NCBI RefSeq assembly: GCF_002217755.1
Contig: NZ_BCFL01000017.1
Span: forward strand, 186,001-250,000
Reading direction: 5' to 3'
DNA: 64,000 bases
Source: Streptomyces hyaluromycini
Lineage (GTDB): Bacteria > Actinomycetota > Actinomycetes > Streptomycetales > Streptomycetaceae
Shown: positions 9,096 to 17,513 of the stretch, one piece after another
How the letters are laid out: each line of letters begins with the position of its first letter
Position numbering within the stretch: the first letter of the stretch is position 1
Program-made: the position numbers and the translations under genes
The notes under the pieces: generated by a model
The model's database searches: none
What the model was told of the DNA's origin: nothing
The model's input: only the letters and a program-made list of their open reading frames with translations

Positions 9096-9563
9096 TCAGC
9101 CTTGGAGCCGCTTCTTCACCGCGGCGGCGACGCGGCCGCCCTCGGCCAGGCCGGCCACGTTCGGGTTCACGATCTTCATCACGGCGCCCATGGCCCGCGG
9201 CCCCTCGGCGCCCGCCGCCTTCGCCTCCTCGACGGCCGCGGCGACGATCCCCTCCAGCTCCTCGTCGCTGAGCTGCTTCGGCAGGTACTCGGCGAGGACC
9301 CCGCCCTCCGCCTTCTCCCGCTCGGCGCTCTCGGCACGGCCGCCCTGGGCGAAGGCCTCGGCCGCCTCCCGGCGCTTCTTCGCCTCCTTGGCGATCACCT
9401 TGAGCACCTCGTCGTCGGAGAGCTGGCGCTTCTCCTTGCCCGCGACCTCTTCGTTGGTGATCGCAGCGAGCGTCATCCGGAGCGTGGCCGAGCGGAGCTC
9501 GTCGCGTCCCTTGATCGCGGCGTTGAGGTCGTCCTGCAGCTTCGACTTGAGCGTGGTGGTCAT
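9096..9563 (-). CDS. GatB/YqeY domain protein
   Basis: 155 residues, the normal size for free-standing YqeY. It has the N-terminal LKSKLQDDLNAAIKGRDELR helix, the EYLPKQLSDEEL segment and C-terminal GAVMKIVNP...GGRVAAAVKKRL. The fold is shared with the tail of GatB in tRNA-dependent amidotransferase and is thought to bind tRNA, but the free protein has no settled function. ATG start at 9563 is followed directly by homology; longer starts add an unrelated lead. It is divergent from the metallophosphoesterase gene. Confidence 0.92.
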   Translation of the reverse strand: MTTTLKSKLQDDLNAAIKGRDELRSATLRMTLAAITNEEVAGKEKRQLSDDEVLKVIAKEAKKRREAAEAFAQGGRAESAEREKAEGGVLAEYLPKQLSDEELEGIVAAAVEEAKAAGAEGPRAMGAVMKIVNPNVAGLAEGGRVAAAVKKRLQG

Positions 9564-9666
9564 GGCACCGATTGTCGCAGGTGCCGCAGGCTCAACGCCC
9601 GCCGATTTACCCGCTTCACGTACCGCCCGGTCTCTGAGCGCTCGCTCGGTCTGACACGATGGCTGT

Positions 9667-10593
9667 ATGCGCGCTCGATACGGAGTACCCCTGGGAGTCG
9701 CGGCGTTCGGCGCCGCGGGTGTGTTGTACGCGGCCGGCTTCGAGGTCCGTTCCTTCCGCCTGCGCCGGGTGACGGTCCCGGTCCTCCCGCCGGGGATGCG
9801 CCCGCTGCGGGTGCTCCAGGTCTCCGACATCCACATGGTCGGCGGCCAGCGCAAGAAGCAGCGGTGGCTGCAGTCGCTGGCGGGCCTGCGCCCGGACTTC
9901 GTGATCAACACGGGTGACAACCTGTCCGACCCGGAAGCCATCCCGGAGGTACTGGACGCGCTGGGTCCGTTGATGGAGTTCCCGGGCGCGTACGTCTTCG
10001 GCTCCAACGACTACTACGGCCCCAGGCCCCGCAACCCCGCCCGCTACCTGCTGGAGAAGGTGAGCGGCAAGCACGGCCTGAACGGCAACCCGCCGGTCGT
10101 CGGTGCGATCCACATCGACTGGGAGAACCTGCGGGACGGCTTCGACGGGGCGGGCTGGCTGAACCTCACGAACACGAGGGGCACCCTGAAGATCGAGGGC
10201 GTCTCGGTGGAGCTGACGGGACTGGACGACCCGCACATCAAGCGCGACCGCTACCCGCAGGTGGCGGGCGGCCCGTCCGGTACGGCGGACTTCTCGATGG
10301 GCGTCGTACACGCCCCCTACCTGCGCGTCCTGGACTCCTTCACGGCGGACAACTACCCCCTGGTCCTGGCCGGCCACACCCACGGCGGCCAGCTCTGCGT
10401 CCCGTTCTACGGCGCCCTGGTCACCAACTGCGACCTGGACGCGGACCGCGTGAAGGGCCTGTCCACGCACACGGCGGAGGGCCGTACGTCCTACCTCCAC
10501 GTCTCCGCGGGCTGCGGCACGAACCGCTACACCCCGGTCCGCTTCGCCTGCCCACCGGAGGCGACGCTGCTGACACTGGTGGGCCGGGAGTAG
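9667..10593 (+). CDS. Metallophosphoesterase, membrane-anchored
   Basis: 308 residues. A hydrophobic N-terminal segment at about 5-25 suggests a membrane anchor. Calcineurin-like phosphoesterase motifs follow: VSDIHMVG, NTGDNLSD, FGSNDYYG (the usual GNHD position carries S-N-D), and AGHTHGGQLC, which provide the dinuclear metal site. The family includes YkuE/YaeI-type lipid or nucleotide phosphatases. The substitution of GNHD by GSND is shared by an actinobacterial subfamily as far as I recall. The function is probably phosphomonoester or diester hydrolysis at the membrane. Confidence 0.9.
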   Translation: MRARYGVPLGVAAFGAAGVLYAAGFEVRSFRLRRVTVPVLPPGMRPLRVLQVSDIHMVGGQRKKQRWLQSLAGLRPDFVINTGDNLSDPEAIPEVLDALGPLMEFPGAYVFGSNDYYGPRPRNPARYLLEKVSGKHGLNGNPPVVGAIHIDWENLRDGFDGAGWLNLTNTRGTLKIEGVSVELTGLDDPHIKRDRYPQVAGGPSGTADFSMGVVHAPYLRVLDSFTADNYPLVLAGHTHGGQLCVPFYGALVTNCDLDADRVKGLSTHTAEGRTSYLHVSAGCGTNRYTPVRFACPPEATLLTLVGRE

Positions 10594-10610
10594 CGGTGAC
10601 CCGGCCGCGG

Positions 10611-10640
10611 CCGCCCCGCCCCGCCCCGCCCCGCCCCGCC
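10611..10640. repeat. Pentanucleotide tandem repeat
   Basis: Six exact copies of the five-base unit CCGCC in the 127-bp gap between the metallophosphoesterase and the Pr6Pr membrane protein gene. It is non-coding and likely prone to slippage. Confidence 0.9.
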
Positions 10641-10720
10641 CCGGGCGAAACAACCGGGGGATAACCCGCCCGGCGTAGACCAACGCGCCAGAAATGCCCT
10701 TTTCTCCCTACTTTGAGGGC

Positions 10721-11485
10721 ATGACGACGACTCCTCCGATACCCAGGGACATACCCGACCTCCCCGCGGTCCCGGGCACGCCCGTACTACTGCCGGGATA
10801 CGTTCCGGCGACGGCGGTGGTCGCTCCCGTCCGCCGCCCCGTGACCGCGGTGTTCCGCCTCGTGACGGCCACGCTGGCAGCGGCGGGCGTGGCCCTGGAG
10901 CTGCTGCTGGGCAGCCCGGACCGGATCATGAGCTACTTCGGAGTCCAGGCGGCGGTGCTCCTGATCCTGGTCAGCCTCGCCTCGGCCCGCCGAGCCTGGC
11001 AGGCGGGCCGCCCCCTGCCCTCGTCCCTGACCGGCGCGGCACTTCTCTACGCCGTGATCTCGGCCCTGGTCTACCACCTGCTCCTGGGCCACACCACACC
11101 CCCGTTCTCGATGACGGGCTCGACACACCTCCCGGCGGCCTGGCACGGCCAGTGGCTGGCCCTGCAGCTCCTCTACACGGCGGCCCCCGCGGCAGCAGTC
11201 CTGGACTGGCTCGTCCTCACACCCCCGGGCCGCCTCCACCTCCGCCAGACGCCGGCGTGGATGCTGTACCCCCTGGCGTACCTGACCTTCACCCTCGTCC
11301 GGGCGGAGCTGGTCCTCCCCGGCACGCCGGGCCGCTACCTCTATCCCTTCCTGGACGCCGAGCAGCACAGCTACCGCGCCATCCTCGCCAACGCCCTCCT
11401 CCTGGGGCTCTCCGTCTACGCCCTGGCAGTCCTCCTGGTAGCCCTGGACCACGCCCGCCCGAACCCGGTCGGACGCCGCCCCTAA
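10721..11485 (+). CDS. Pr6Pr family membrane protein
   Basis: 254 residues with about six hydrophobic segments spread along the length (for example VFRLVTATLAAAGVALELLL, YFGVQAAVLLILVSL and LANALLLGLSVYALAVLLVAL). The pattern and the conserved LLGHTTPPFSMTGSTHLPAAWHG and LAYLTFTLVRAEL regions match the Pr6Pr family of bacterial integral membrane proteins of unknown function. Start at ATG 10721 is preferred over 10694 because the added nine residues are not typical; neither has a strong Shine-Dalgarno. It lies just before the tRNA-Pro gene on the same strand. Confidence 0.8.
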   Translation: MTTTPPIPRDIPDLPAVPGTPVLLPGYVPATAVVAPVRRPVTAVFRLVTATLAAAGVALELLLGSPDRIMSYFGVQAAVLLILVSLASARRAWQAGRPLPSSLTGAALLYAVISALVYHLLLGHTTPPFSMTGSTHLPAAWHGQWLALQLLYTAAPAAAVLDWLVLTPPGRLHLRQTPAWMLYPLAYLTFTLVRAELVLPGTPGRYLYPFLDAEQHSYRAILANALLLGLSVYALAVLLVALDHARPNPVGRRP

Positions 11486-11559
11486 ACCGGATTTCGTCTC
11501 CGGCCACCGGTGGGCTAAAGTAAACGACGTCGCCGCGACAAGCAGCAAAGCAGCGACAC

Positions 11560-11633
11560 CGGGGTGTAGCGCAGCTTGGCAGCGCGCTTCGTTCGGGACG
11601 AAGAGGTCGTGGGTTCAAATCCCGCCACCCCGA
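11560..11633 (+). tRNA. tRNA-Pro (anticodon CGG)
   Basis: A 74-base cloverleaf: acceptor stem CGGGGTG pairs with CACCCCG, the D arm is GCGC...GCGC, the anticodon stem CTTCG/CGAAG encloses loop TTCGGGA with anticodon CGG, and the T arm GTGGG/CCCGC encloses TTCAAAT. The discriminator base is A, and the CCA end is not encoded. A perfect terminator hairpin follows. tRNA 3' ends are common attachment sites, and an integrase remnant faces this one. Confidence 0.97.
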
Positions 11634-11640
11634 CGCTGGT

Positions 11641-11676
11641 CAGAGGCCAGGGAGTAGATTTACTCCCTGGCCTCTG
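11641..11676 (+). terminator. Terminator of the tRNA-Pro gene
   Basis: Perfect 16-bp inverted repeat (11641-11656 and 11661-11676) with four-base loop GATT, seven bases after the tRNA. Its right arm also covers the final codons of the integrase remnant on the minus strand. Confidence 0.88.
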
Positions 11677-11859
11677 TCGCGTCTTCGGCGAAGATGCCAT
11701 CCGTCGCTTCGGCCCCCTCAGTGATCACGGGCCGGTGCTGCTTCCGGTAGACCGCCTCTGTGGTGGCCTGGCTGCTGTGGCCGACCAGGAGCGCGATGCG
11801 CTCCAGCGGGATGCCGTGGCCGGAGAGCAGGGACACGAAAGCCCGCTCCTGCTTCTGCC
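11660..11859 (-). pseudogene. 3' remnant of a tyrosine-recombinase integrase
   Basis: Reading on the minus strand, residues FVSLLSGHGIPLERIALLVG, then HSSQATTEAVYRKQHRPVI, match the C-terminal catalytic end of actinobacterial phage/ICE integrases, including the GHSS box and the nucleophile Tyr in VYRKQ. The preceding Arg-His box is disrupted (QERAFVS in place of the usual RHxFVS), and no N-terminal domain can be found upstream in any frame. The gene points toward tRNA-Pro and ends 27 bp from it, the normal position of an integrase beside its attachment site. It is therefore a relic of an element once integrated here. Confidence 0.78.
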
Positions 11860-12006
11860 AGCGCAGGTGCTCTTCGAGTACACCGAGACCGACCCCGCAC
11901 CCGACGGCACTGTCACCCGAATGGCCCAACATGACGTGCCACCCACATGGGTGAAGATCAAGCTGGCTAGTGCCCCAATCGAGGCAATGCGTGAAAGGGG
12001 AACCAC

Positions 12007-12207
12007 ATGCGCATTCGACGAATCCTCGCCGCCGTCTTCGCCACGGCAGCCCTCGCCGGAATCGGCCTCACAGGCGCCGCCACCGCACAGGGTGCCCCAT
12101 CCTCCGTCACCCCTTCCGAGTGCAGGCAGGGCGGCGGAATTCCCGCGATCAATGAGCCGGGCAACCTCTGCAAGGGCGGTACGCACGACGGGGAGACGGT
12201 CGACTGA
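12007..12207 (+). CDS. Small secreted Cys-pair peptide (A)
   Basis: 66 residues. The signal peptide MRIRRILAAVFATAALAGIG...AQGA is clear, and GAAAGGGG-like Shine-Dalgarno bases (GAAAGGGG, 11990s) precede the ATG. The mature part is only about 35 residues with two cysteines in a pattern ExC-x3-GGGI-x8-C-x5-DGETV, suggesting one disulfide. A second gene at 14290-14496 encodes a related peptide (CTAAGGQIV...CALPDGTTQ). No function is known to me. The two paralogs bracket the sialidase-like gene. Confidence 0.65.
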   Translation: MRIRRILAAVFATAALAGIGLTGAATAQGAPSSVTPSECRQGGGIPAINEPGNLCKGGTHDGETVD

Positions 12208-12217
12208 ACCCCACAAG

Positions 12218-12246
12218 GCGCCCCGCAGCCACGCGCCGCGGGGCGC
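12218..12246. terminator. Hairpin between convergent genes
   Basis: Nine-base arms GCGCCCCGC (12218-12226) and GCGGGGCGC (12238-12246) separated by 11 bases, between small peptide A and the convergent sialidase-like gene. It is a plausible shared terminator without a T tract. Confidence 0.6.
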
Positions 12247-12315
12247 TCCCGCACGAGCGTGGCCGGGAGAGGCCAGTGCAGCCGTCGGCGGTCGGGCCGA
12301 CGGCGTCCGGGTCGG

Positions 12316-13797
12316 TCAGCCGGTGCGGAGACTGCTGGTGTACACGTCCGTACGGTTCTGTGGTGCACCGGAGTTGGTCACGGTGAGCACCGGCCGTACT
12401 CCCTTGCCGTCTGCCGCCAGGCCTTGGTAGTCGCCGAGGAAGTAGCCCCCGGAGAACGGTGCCTGCAGCCAGTCGAAGACCCGCGAGATCCGTCGTTCGG
12501 TCCGGAGCTTCGGGTTTCCGTGCTGCAGCGTGGCCAGTTGGTAGGCGGTGGGCAGGGTGGTGGTGTTGCCGGGCTTGAGGAAGCGCAGGTCGTAGTAGGT
12601 GAGCGCGACCGTGCCCCGCTCGGCGACCGCGATCGACGGTGAGAAGGCCGGAACGCCCTTGGGGCTGATCAGCTCCGGGGTCCCCCAGGTGCGTCCGCCG
12701 TCGGTGGACCGCACAAGCTGGACGGAGTCGAACTTTCCGCCGGAGAAGTCCGAGCCCTCGTAGGCCATGTACAGCGCGCCTGTCTCGGGGTCGACGGCCG
12801 GGCTCGGCAGGGTGGTCCCGTCGCGCAGCAGCTTGGTGGGATCGTTCGGGTCGACCTCCGGTACGGAGGTGTCCCGGGCCACGGTGACCGGGGCGCTCCA
12901 GGTCTCTCCGGCGTCGGTCGAGGTGACCACCTCGTAGCGGGCCTCGACGACGGTGCTCAGGTCGTCGGAGTGGGTGATCCGGTCGAAGAAGTCGTACAGG
13001 GTGCCGGTGCGCCGGTCGGCGACGATCAGATGGCCGATGGTCTGGGTGTTGGGCACGGCGCTGGTGTCGACGAACGGCCGGGCCCTGCTCCAGGTGCGGC
13101 CGCCGTCGCGGGTGAGGGAGATGTAGCCGGGACCGTCGAGGGAGCTGGGGCCGGGTGGGTCGTTGTCGAGGCGGTCCCAGACCTGGTAGGCGGTGCCCTT
13201 GCGGATCGGGTCGGCGGTGAGTGAGGGCTTGTCGTTGAAGAACGGCTGCTCGTCTACGTGCGTGGTGGTGAGGTTCTGCCAAGTGCGGCCGCCGTCGCGG
13301 GACGTGACTGCCAGGAGGGCGGTGCGCGTGCTCTTCGTGAAGTCGACGCCCTCCCCGCCGGCGTAGACCGTGCCGTCCGGTCCGGTGCTCACCCAGGGGT
13401 CGGTGGCCCGTTCGTAGTCCGCGCCGCCGGGGGCGCACAGGCTGAACGGCAGCGTGCTCTGGTGGAAGGTGCGGCCGTCCGTGGTCCAGCCGGCCGCCAG
13501 GCCACGGGCGCCGCCGTCGTTCCAGCGGTCCTGCTGGAACACCGTGACCACGCGCTTGGGGTCGCGCGGATCGACGGACAGGTACGGCTCGACCTCGGTG
13601 GCCGGGTAGACGACGCTGTCGGGGGACCTCGCTCCGATGGTGCACTTCGCGTACGGGTCGCCGTGGGACACCTTGACCAGTGGTGTGTCGTCGGGGTTCC
13701 GGTCTGCTGCGTCTGCTGCGGCGGGAGTCGCGCCGGTGATCGTGACGAGCAGGAGCGCGGCGGCGGTTGCGGCGGTCAGGGGCAGGAAGACGCGCAT
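12316..13797 (-). CDS. Secreted sialidase-like BNR-repeat protein
   Basis: 493 residues. An N-terminal signal peptide (MRVFLPLTAATAAALLLVTI...AAADA) indicates export. Four Asp-box motifs of the S/T-x-D-x-G-x-T-W type are visible (SRDGGRTW, TRDGGRTW, STDAGETW, STDGGRTW), marking a six-bladed beta-propeller of the sialidase/BNR superfamily. I cannot confidently place the sialidase Arg triad or catalytic Tyr/Glu, so glycosidase activity is uncertain; other BNR proteins only bind glycans. The gene lies alone between small secreted peptides near the tRNA-Pro relic, consistent with an accessory extracellular function. Confidence 0.82.
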   Translation of the reverse strand: MRVFLPLTAATAAALLLVTITGATPAAADAADRNPDDTPLVKVSHGDPYAKCTIGARSPDSVVYPATEVEPYLSVDPRDPKRVVTVFQQDRWNDGGARGLAAGWTTDGRTFHQSTLPFSLCAPGGADYERATDPWVSTGPDGTVYAGGEGVDFTKSTRTALLAVTSRDGGRTWQNLTTTHVDEQPFFNDKPSLTADPIRKGTAYQVWDRLDNDPPGPSSLDGPGYISLTRDGGRTWSRARPFVDTSAVPNTQTIGHLIVADRRTGTLYDFFDRITHSDDLSTVVEARYEVVTSTDAGETWSAPVTVARDTSVPEVDPNDPTKLLRDGTTLPSPAVDPETGALYMAYEGSDFSGGKFDSVQLVRSTDGGRTWGTPELISPKGVPAFSPSIAVAERGTVALTYYDLRFLKPGNTTTLPTAYQLATLQHGNPKLRTERRISRVFDWLQAPFSGGYFLGDYQGLAADGKGVRPVLTVTNSGAPQNRTDVYTSSLRTG

Positions 13798-14289
13798 GCG
13801 GGATCTCCTCCGGGCCTGTCGGCCGGGATCGGGGCGGCCTGGGGCGCGGAGGCGTACCGGAACACGAGGGTGGGGCGACTCCGCCTGGTCCTTTTCGGCG
13901 TTGCAGCCGGTGCCCTTGATGGGCCGAAGGACGGAGTCGTCCCCGGGATCGTCGAGGAGAGGAGCACGGCGGAGCCGACCGGCGGGTGCACCGTGCCGGT
14001 CGGCTCCTTGGCCGTGCTGTTACGTCGCCGTCTCGTAGGTCCCCGGAGAGGGCCGTGGGCCGCGTGCCGGTCGGCGATGCCGGCACCTCGATGCGGGCAG
14101 CGGGGCGGTCACACTGCTCGTTCTTCTGCGCCTGTTCAAGACCTGCCGAGTGTCAACGACCCTCGTGGTCAATGCCGCTGGGAAATCCGCATCAATACAG
14201 CCAGGGCATGCGAACGACCACGTCGGTCACTGTATGACGACATGGCCGAGGCCGTTCAGGCGCCGTCCTGAACACCGCTCTCACCGCCG
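13798..14289. other. Non-coding gap with one large hairpin (13963-14018)
   Basis: 492 bases without a convincing gene. It contains a near-perfect inverted repeat: 13963-13983 pairs with 13995-14018, interrupted by a three-base bulge, with an 11-base loop. On the minus strand this lies downstream of small peptide B and could be its terminator; the promoter of the sialidase-like gene should lie between it and 13797. Confidence 0.5.
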
Positions 14290-14496
14290 TCAAGTGATCG
14301 CCTGCGTGGTCCCGTCGGGCAGCGCGCAGGAGTAGCCCGCGTAGGGGCGTGAAACGATCTGTCCGCCGGCGGCCGTGCAGTCGTCTCTGGAGATGTTCGG
14401 AGACGAGGCGGCCGCGGCGCTGACAGCGCCGACGGCGCTCACGCCGGCAAGGGTTGCCGCGGCCAGGGCGAGGCCCAGGATTCTTCGCATGCGCAT
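14290..14496 (-). CDS. Small secreted Cys-pair peptide (B)
   Basis: 68 residues. Signal peptide MRMRRILGLALAAATLAGVS...AAAA, preceded by a GAGGAAG Shine-Dalgarno. The mature part of about 38 residues has two cysteines spaced like peptide A, with shared GG-I and DG-T elements after alignment (DDCTAAGGQIV...SCALPDGTTQAI). This makes A and B members of one undescribed family. A structural or signalling exported peptide is possible; nothing in the sequence defines a target. Confidence 0.65.
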   Translation of the reverse strand: MRMRRILGLALAAATLAGVSAVGAVSAAAASSPNISRDDCTAAGGQIVSRPYAGYSCALPDGTTQAIT

Positions 14497-14796
14497 GACT
14501 TCCTCGTCCTCTCAGGCGCCTTCGTTCGGCCTTCGGGAAGGACAAGTCTCAGGACGACGGCGCCCTCCTACTCAGCATGGGCGCTCCGCATGAGGCCCGC
14601 GAGGCGAGGCTGGGCGCCGCGCCCTGGCGGTGACTGCCCGGCCCCGGAGAGGCATGACGTCACCGACCTCGACCGGCCGCGTCGGCAGGAGCGGGGCGAC
14701 GGCGTCGATGTCCCTTGGCGTCGAGACTGCCCACCTGGGCCGCGCTGTGTCCGGGCAGGCCGGGGGGTGAGGGGGGCGGCTGCCGCGCGCGGTCGT

Positions 14797-15072
14797 CTAA
14801 CGCGGTTCGTGGGCCGCCGCCCGGCAGGCACCGGTCGCGGCGCCGCCCGCCACTCCGGCCCCGGTCAGCCCGGACACACAACTCTGCAGGTCTCCGACCA
14901 CGCCACGGCTGCAGGCCGCCGTGACGGAGTCGGAAGCGGTGGCACCGGCCAGTTCGGCCATCTTCGTGCAGGCGGGGATGTCCGCCCGGGCCGCGGGAGC
15001 GGCGAGGACCGCACCACCGAGGGTGAGGGTCAGGCCGGTGAGGGCACCGGCGATACGGATCGACGTGCGCAT
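14797..15072 (-). CDS. Small secreted Ala/Gly-rich peptide (C)
   Basis: 91 residues, starting MRTSIRIAGALTGLTLTLGG with a good signal peptide ending near ARA-DIP. The mature chain has four cysteines (IPACTK, TAACSR, QSCVSG, GACRAA), so two disulfides are possible. It differs from peptides A and B in length and Cys spacing. It is the third exported small protein within 3 kb. Start is ATG at 15072. The 300 bases between it and peptide B show no other gene. Confidence 0.55.
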   Translation of the reverse strand: MRTSIRIAGALTGLTLTLGGAVLAAPAARADIPACTKMAELAGATASDSVTAACSRGVVGDLQSCVSGLTGAGVAGGAATGACRAAAHEPR

Positions 15073-15537
15073 GGGACGCACCTGCCTTCCGGGTTTGTCG
15101 CGCGGTCCTGGTCCCGGCGGGCCGGATCCGCGCGGTAAGGCCGCCTGGCGACGTTCGGTGAGCGGTGCCCTGGTCAGCGGGCTCACAGACTGACCGCACG
15201 ATTCTGCGTCGCATCCATCGAGCCGCACCGGGACATGGTCGCCAGGCCGAAGGAGAGGGCCCCGGACCGGATGAGACGCACTCGGACCTCCACTCGCAGG
15301 CCCCCCACTCCAGCGTCGCATCCTCTCCCCCGCCCGTCCTGGGCATCCGGGGGGGGGCGGCCGAGGATCTCACGGACGAGGGTCGCCCACGTCGACGATT
15401 GCACCGTCCGCAAAGGCGTCCCGTCGTGCCGTCAGGGCGATGTCCTCTGCGGCTGGTGGCCAGCGGAGGGGGCGTTCCGGTCGGCTCAGCTGATAAGCGG
15501 TGGATCGCGGCCCGTCTCGTGCCGCAGGATTCTCGGC
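15073..15537. other. 465-bp gap between divergent genes
   Basis: Lies between the start of peptide C and the start of the hypothetical protein at 15538. Short open frames here have no recognisable homology or translation signals. A nine-base G run occurs near 15350. I see no hairpin or operator worth naming. Confidence 0.5.
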
Positions 15538-16122
15538 GTGACAGACACGGGACCCGCCGGAGAAGAGACGCCGGACGGGCTGCTGGGCTGGTGCCTGGTG
15601 GCCAACGTGGCGCGCGAAACCACGCACGGCGAGAGCGGCCTCGACATCCAGCACGGCACCAAGCACTTCCGCGCAGGTGCCCTGCTGTGGCTCCCGCCCG
15701 TCTGCTGGGACCCCGGCTGGGGCCGCTGGCCTGCGGTGGGCCGGCATCGAGGCAACAGCCGCCGGTACGTCAGGATGATCGTACGCGCGGAGGACCTGGA
15801 GAACTTCCGGGTCAAGGGTGTCTACAGCGAAGCTCTGGTGCGCAGCCTCAACGGCTACGACCACGATCCGGCCGCCCCGCGGACCCTGCAGAACCCGTGG
15901 ACCCGCGAGCGGGCCCAGAGCTGGGCGGACGGCCAGAACGGTCACCGGGAGCCTCTCTTCATCGAGGGTCACCCCTACGCCCACCCGCGGATCTCCGTTC
16001 CCAACCCTCCGCCGGAAGAGATCCAGATCGACGGTGAGACCCTCCACCTCGCCCACTACGGCACCAGGGGAGCCCGCTACAGCCGCACACCCCCTCCCGT
16101 GGAATGGATCCCCGAGCCGTGA
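15538..16122 (+). CDS. Hypothetical protein
   Basis: 194 residues from GTG 15538. Codon use is typical of a real Streptomyces gene and the chain looks folded and soluble, with no signal peptide: LGWCLVANVA near the N terminus, a Trp/Pro-rich block around ALLWLPPVCW, then RYVRMIVRAEDLENFRV and VRSLNGYDHD. I do not recognise the family. Longer in-frame extension upstream to 15235 looks non-coding, so the GTG is preferred. Its position near the tRNA-Pro relic and secreted peptides suggests accessory DNA. The 299 bases after it contain nothing I can name. Confidence 0.6.
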   Translation: MTDTGPAGEETPDGLLGWCLVANVARETTHGESGLDIQHGTKHFRAGALLWLPPVCWDPGWGRWPAVGRHRGNSRRYVRMIVRAEDLENFRVKGVYSEALVRSLNGYDHDPAAPRTLQNPWTRERAQSWADGQNGHREPLFIEGHPYAHPRISVPNPPPEEIQIDGETLHLAHYGTRGARYSRTPPPVEWIPEP

Positions 16123-16421
16123 GCGGCACGTTCGGCGCGGTCCGTCGGGAAGGCTGGGGTCTCGTGGTGATCGAACGAGCTGACGAGCTGCCCCGGGTGA
16201 GGTGCTGCGGGTAACGCAGCGAGGCCTGAGGCCGTGGCTCGGGAAGACCGTCGCACACGGACAGGACGGCCGGGGCGGGCGTCGCCCCTGCGACGGACCA
16301 CGGCCGGGGGGCGGTGGACGGACGCGGCCGGATGCGCGAACGTCACCTCGGGTGTTGTGTGTTCGCGGTGCGGCGTACGCTGGCAGGTCGCTGTCGCAGG
16401 GTGTGGGGGAGGAAGCGGGAG

Positions 16422-17489
16422 TTGGCTACGGGCAGAGCGGGTTCCGGTGTGTCCGCCGGGGCCGAGGACGGTTCGTGGGCGCGGTTGCTGGAGGACGTGG
16501 CCAGGAGCGGGCGGCGGCTGCGACGTGCGGAGTTGGAGTCGCTTCGCGAGTACGGCGACCGGGCCGCCGAGGAGGGGCGGGGGCTTGCCGAGCTGGTGGA
16601 CGAGCGGCTTGCCGCTACCGGCAGGGTCTGGGAGGGGCAGCCGGTGGACGCGGCGTCGATGGCGGCGCTGCGGGCGGCGGTGGCCGCGCTCGCCACGGGG
16701 CACGGCCGGGCCTACCGGGAGCGGCTGCGCCGGGAGGAGGCCGGGCGGCGGGAGTTCGTGGCGGACCTGCTGAGCAGCCGCAGCGACCTGGGGCGGCTGG
16801 CCGAGCACGCCGAGCGTTTCGGGCTCAATCTGGCGTGTGCGCATGTCGTCGCGGTCGCCGAGGGGGATGGCTACGACCTGGAGGACCCTCAGGTGCGGGC
16901 GCTGGAGCGGCAGTTGCTCGGCCGGTTCGGTGAGGAGGAGGTCCTGCTCGCGGTCAAGCACGGGCGGCTGGTGTGCATCGTGCCCGCCGGCCCGGGTGAG
17001 CCCGCGGCGATCAGGGCGTTCGCGGAGCTGACGCAGGGGCGGCGGGTCGTGGTGGGCCGTCCGCACAGCGGGCCCGGCGGTGTCGTGCACTCCTACGAGG
17101 AGGCGCGGAACGCGTTGGAGCAGGCGGCCCAGCTGGGGCTGGACGGGAAGTTGCTGAACGCGGCCGATCTGCTGGTCCTGCCGGTGCTGCTGCGCGACCG
17201 GGAGGCCCTGGAGGAGTTGGTGCGTGGGGTGTTGGGCCCGTTGCGGAAGGCGCGCGGAGGGGCTCAGCTGCTGCTGGAGACCCTCACCGCCTACGCGGAG
17301 TCGCGCTATGTCGCGGCGGAGGCGGCGCGGCGGCTCGGGCTGAGTGTGCGCGCGTTGGCGTACCGCATCGCGCACATCGTACGGCTCACGGGACTGGATC
17401 CGGACGACGCGCTGCAGCGCTACACCCTGGAGACGGCGGTGTTCGGTGCGCGGCTGCTGGGGTGGCCGGATCAGTCGGCGGACGGCTAG
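16422..17489 (+). CDS. PucR-type helix-turn-helix transcriptional regulator
   Basis: 355 residues. The C terminus carries the PucR/CdaR HTH: LLETLTAYAESRYVAAEAAR, then RLGLSVRALAYRIAHIVRLT and GLDPDD, the signature of HTH_30. The middle has the GGDEF-like region (VGRPHSGPGGVVHSYEEARN). Such proteins activate or repress in response to metabolites, and some are linked to stress or nitrogen genes. A TTG at 16422 with GGGGAGGAAG six bases ahead is the best start; GTG 16449 is an alternative. The gene converges on the large ATPase gene. Its last eight codons are duplicated in tandem past the stop. Confidence 0.85.
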   Translation: MATGRAGSGVSAGAEDGSWARLLEDVARSGRRLRRAELESLREYGDRAAEEGRGLAELVDERLAATGRVWEGQPVDAASMAALRAAVAALATGHGRAYRERLRREEAGRREFVADLLSSRSDLGRLAEHAERFGLNLACAHVVAVAEGDGYDLEDPQVRALERQLLGRFGEEEVLLAVKHGRLVCIVPAGPGEPAAIRAFAELTQGRRVVVGRPHSGPGGVVHSYEEARNALEQAAQLGLDGKLLNAADLLVLPVLLRDREALEELVRGVLGPLRKARGGAQLLLETLTAYAESRYVAAEAARRLGLSVRALAYRIAHIVRLTGLDPDDALQRYTLETAVFGARLLGWPDQSADG

Positions 17490-17513
17490 CCGGACCAGTC
17501 GGCGGACGGCTAG
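17466..17513. repeat. 24-bp tandem duplication at the PucR gene end
   Basis: 17466-17489 (last codons and stop of the PucR gene) is repeated at 17490-17513 with one mismatch. The second copy ends in CTAG, which also supplies the stop codon of the convergent ATPase gene (17510-17512). Confidence 0.9.

Noticed and set aside
9616..10683. Long open frames on the strand opposite clear genes, here and at many other places
   Set aside because: In GC-rich DNA with biased third positions the antisense frame is often open. They lack start signals and homology, and the opposing genes carry clear domains.
15183..15413. 76-codon open frame on the minus strand
   Set aside because: No translation signals, Gly/Arg-rich random-like composition, and it crosses a nine-base G run.
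16314..16422. An ATG at 16314 as the PucR start
   Set aside because: The added 36 residues look non-coding and have no Shine-Dalgarno, while TTG 16422 has GGGGAGGAAG at good distance.
11660..16422. A complete prophage or integrative element
   Set aside because: Only an integrase 3' end remains; no replication, transfer or phage structural genes follow, and no second attachment site was found by eye.
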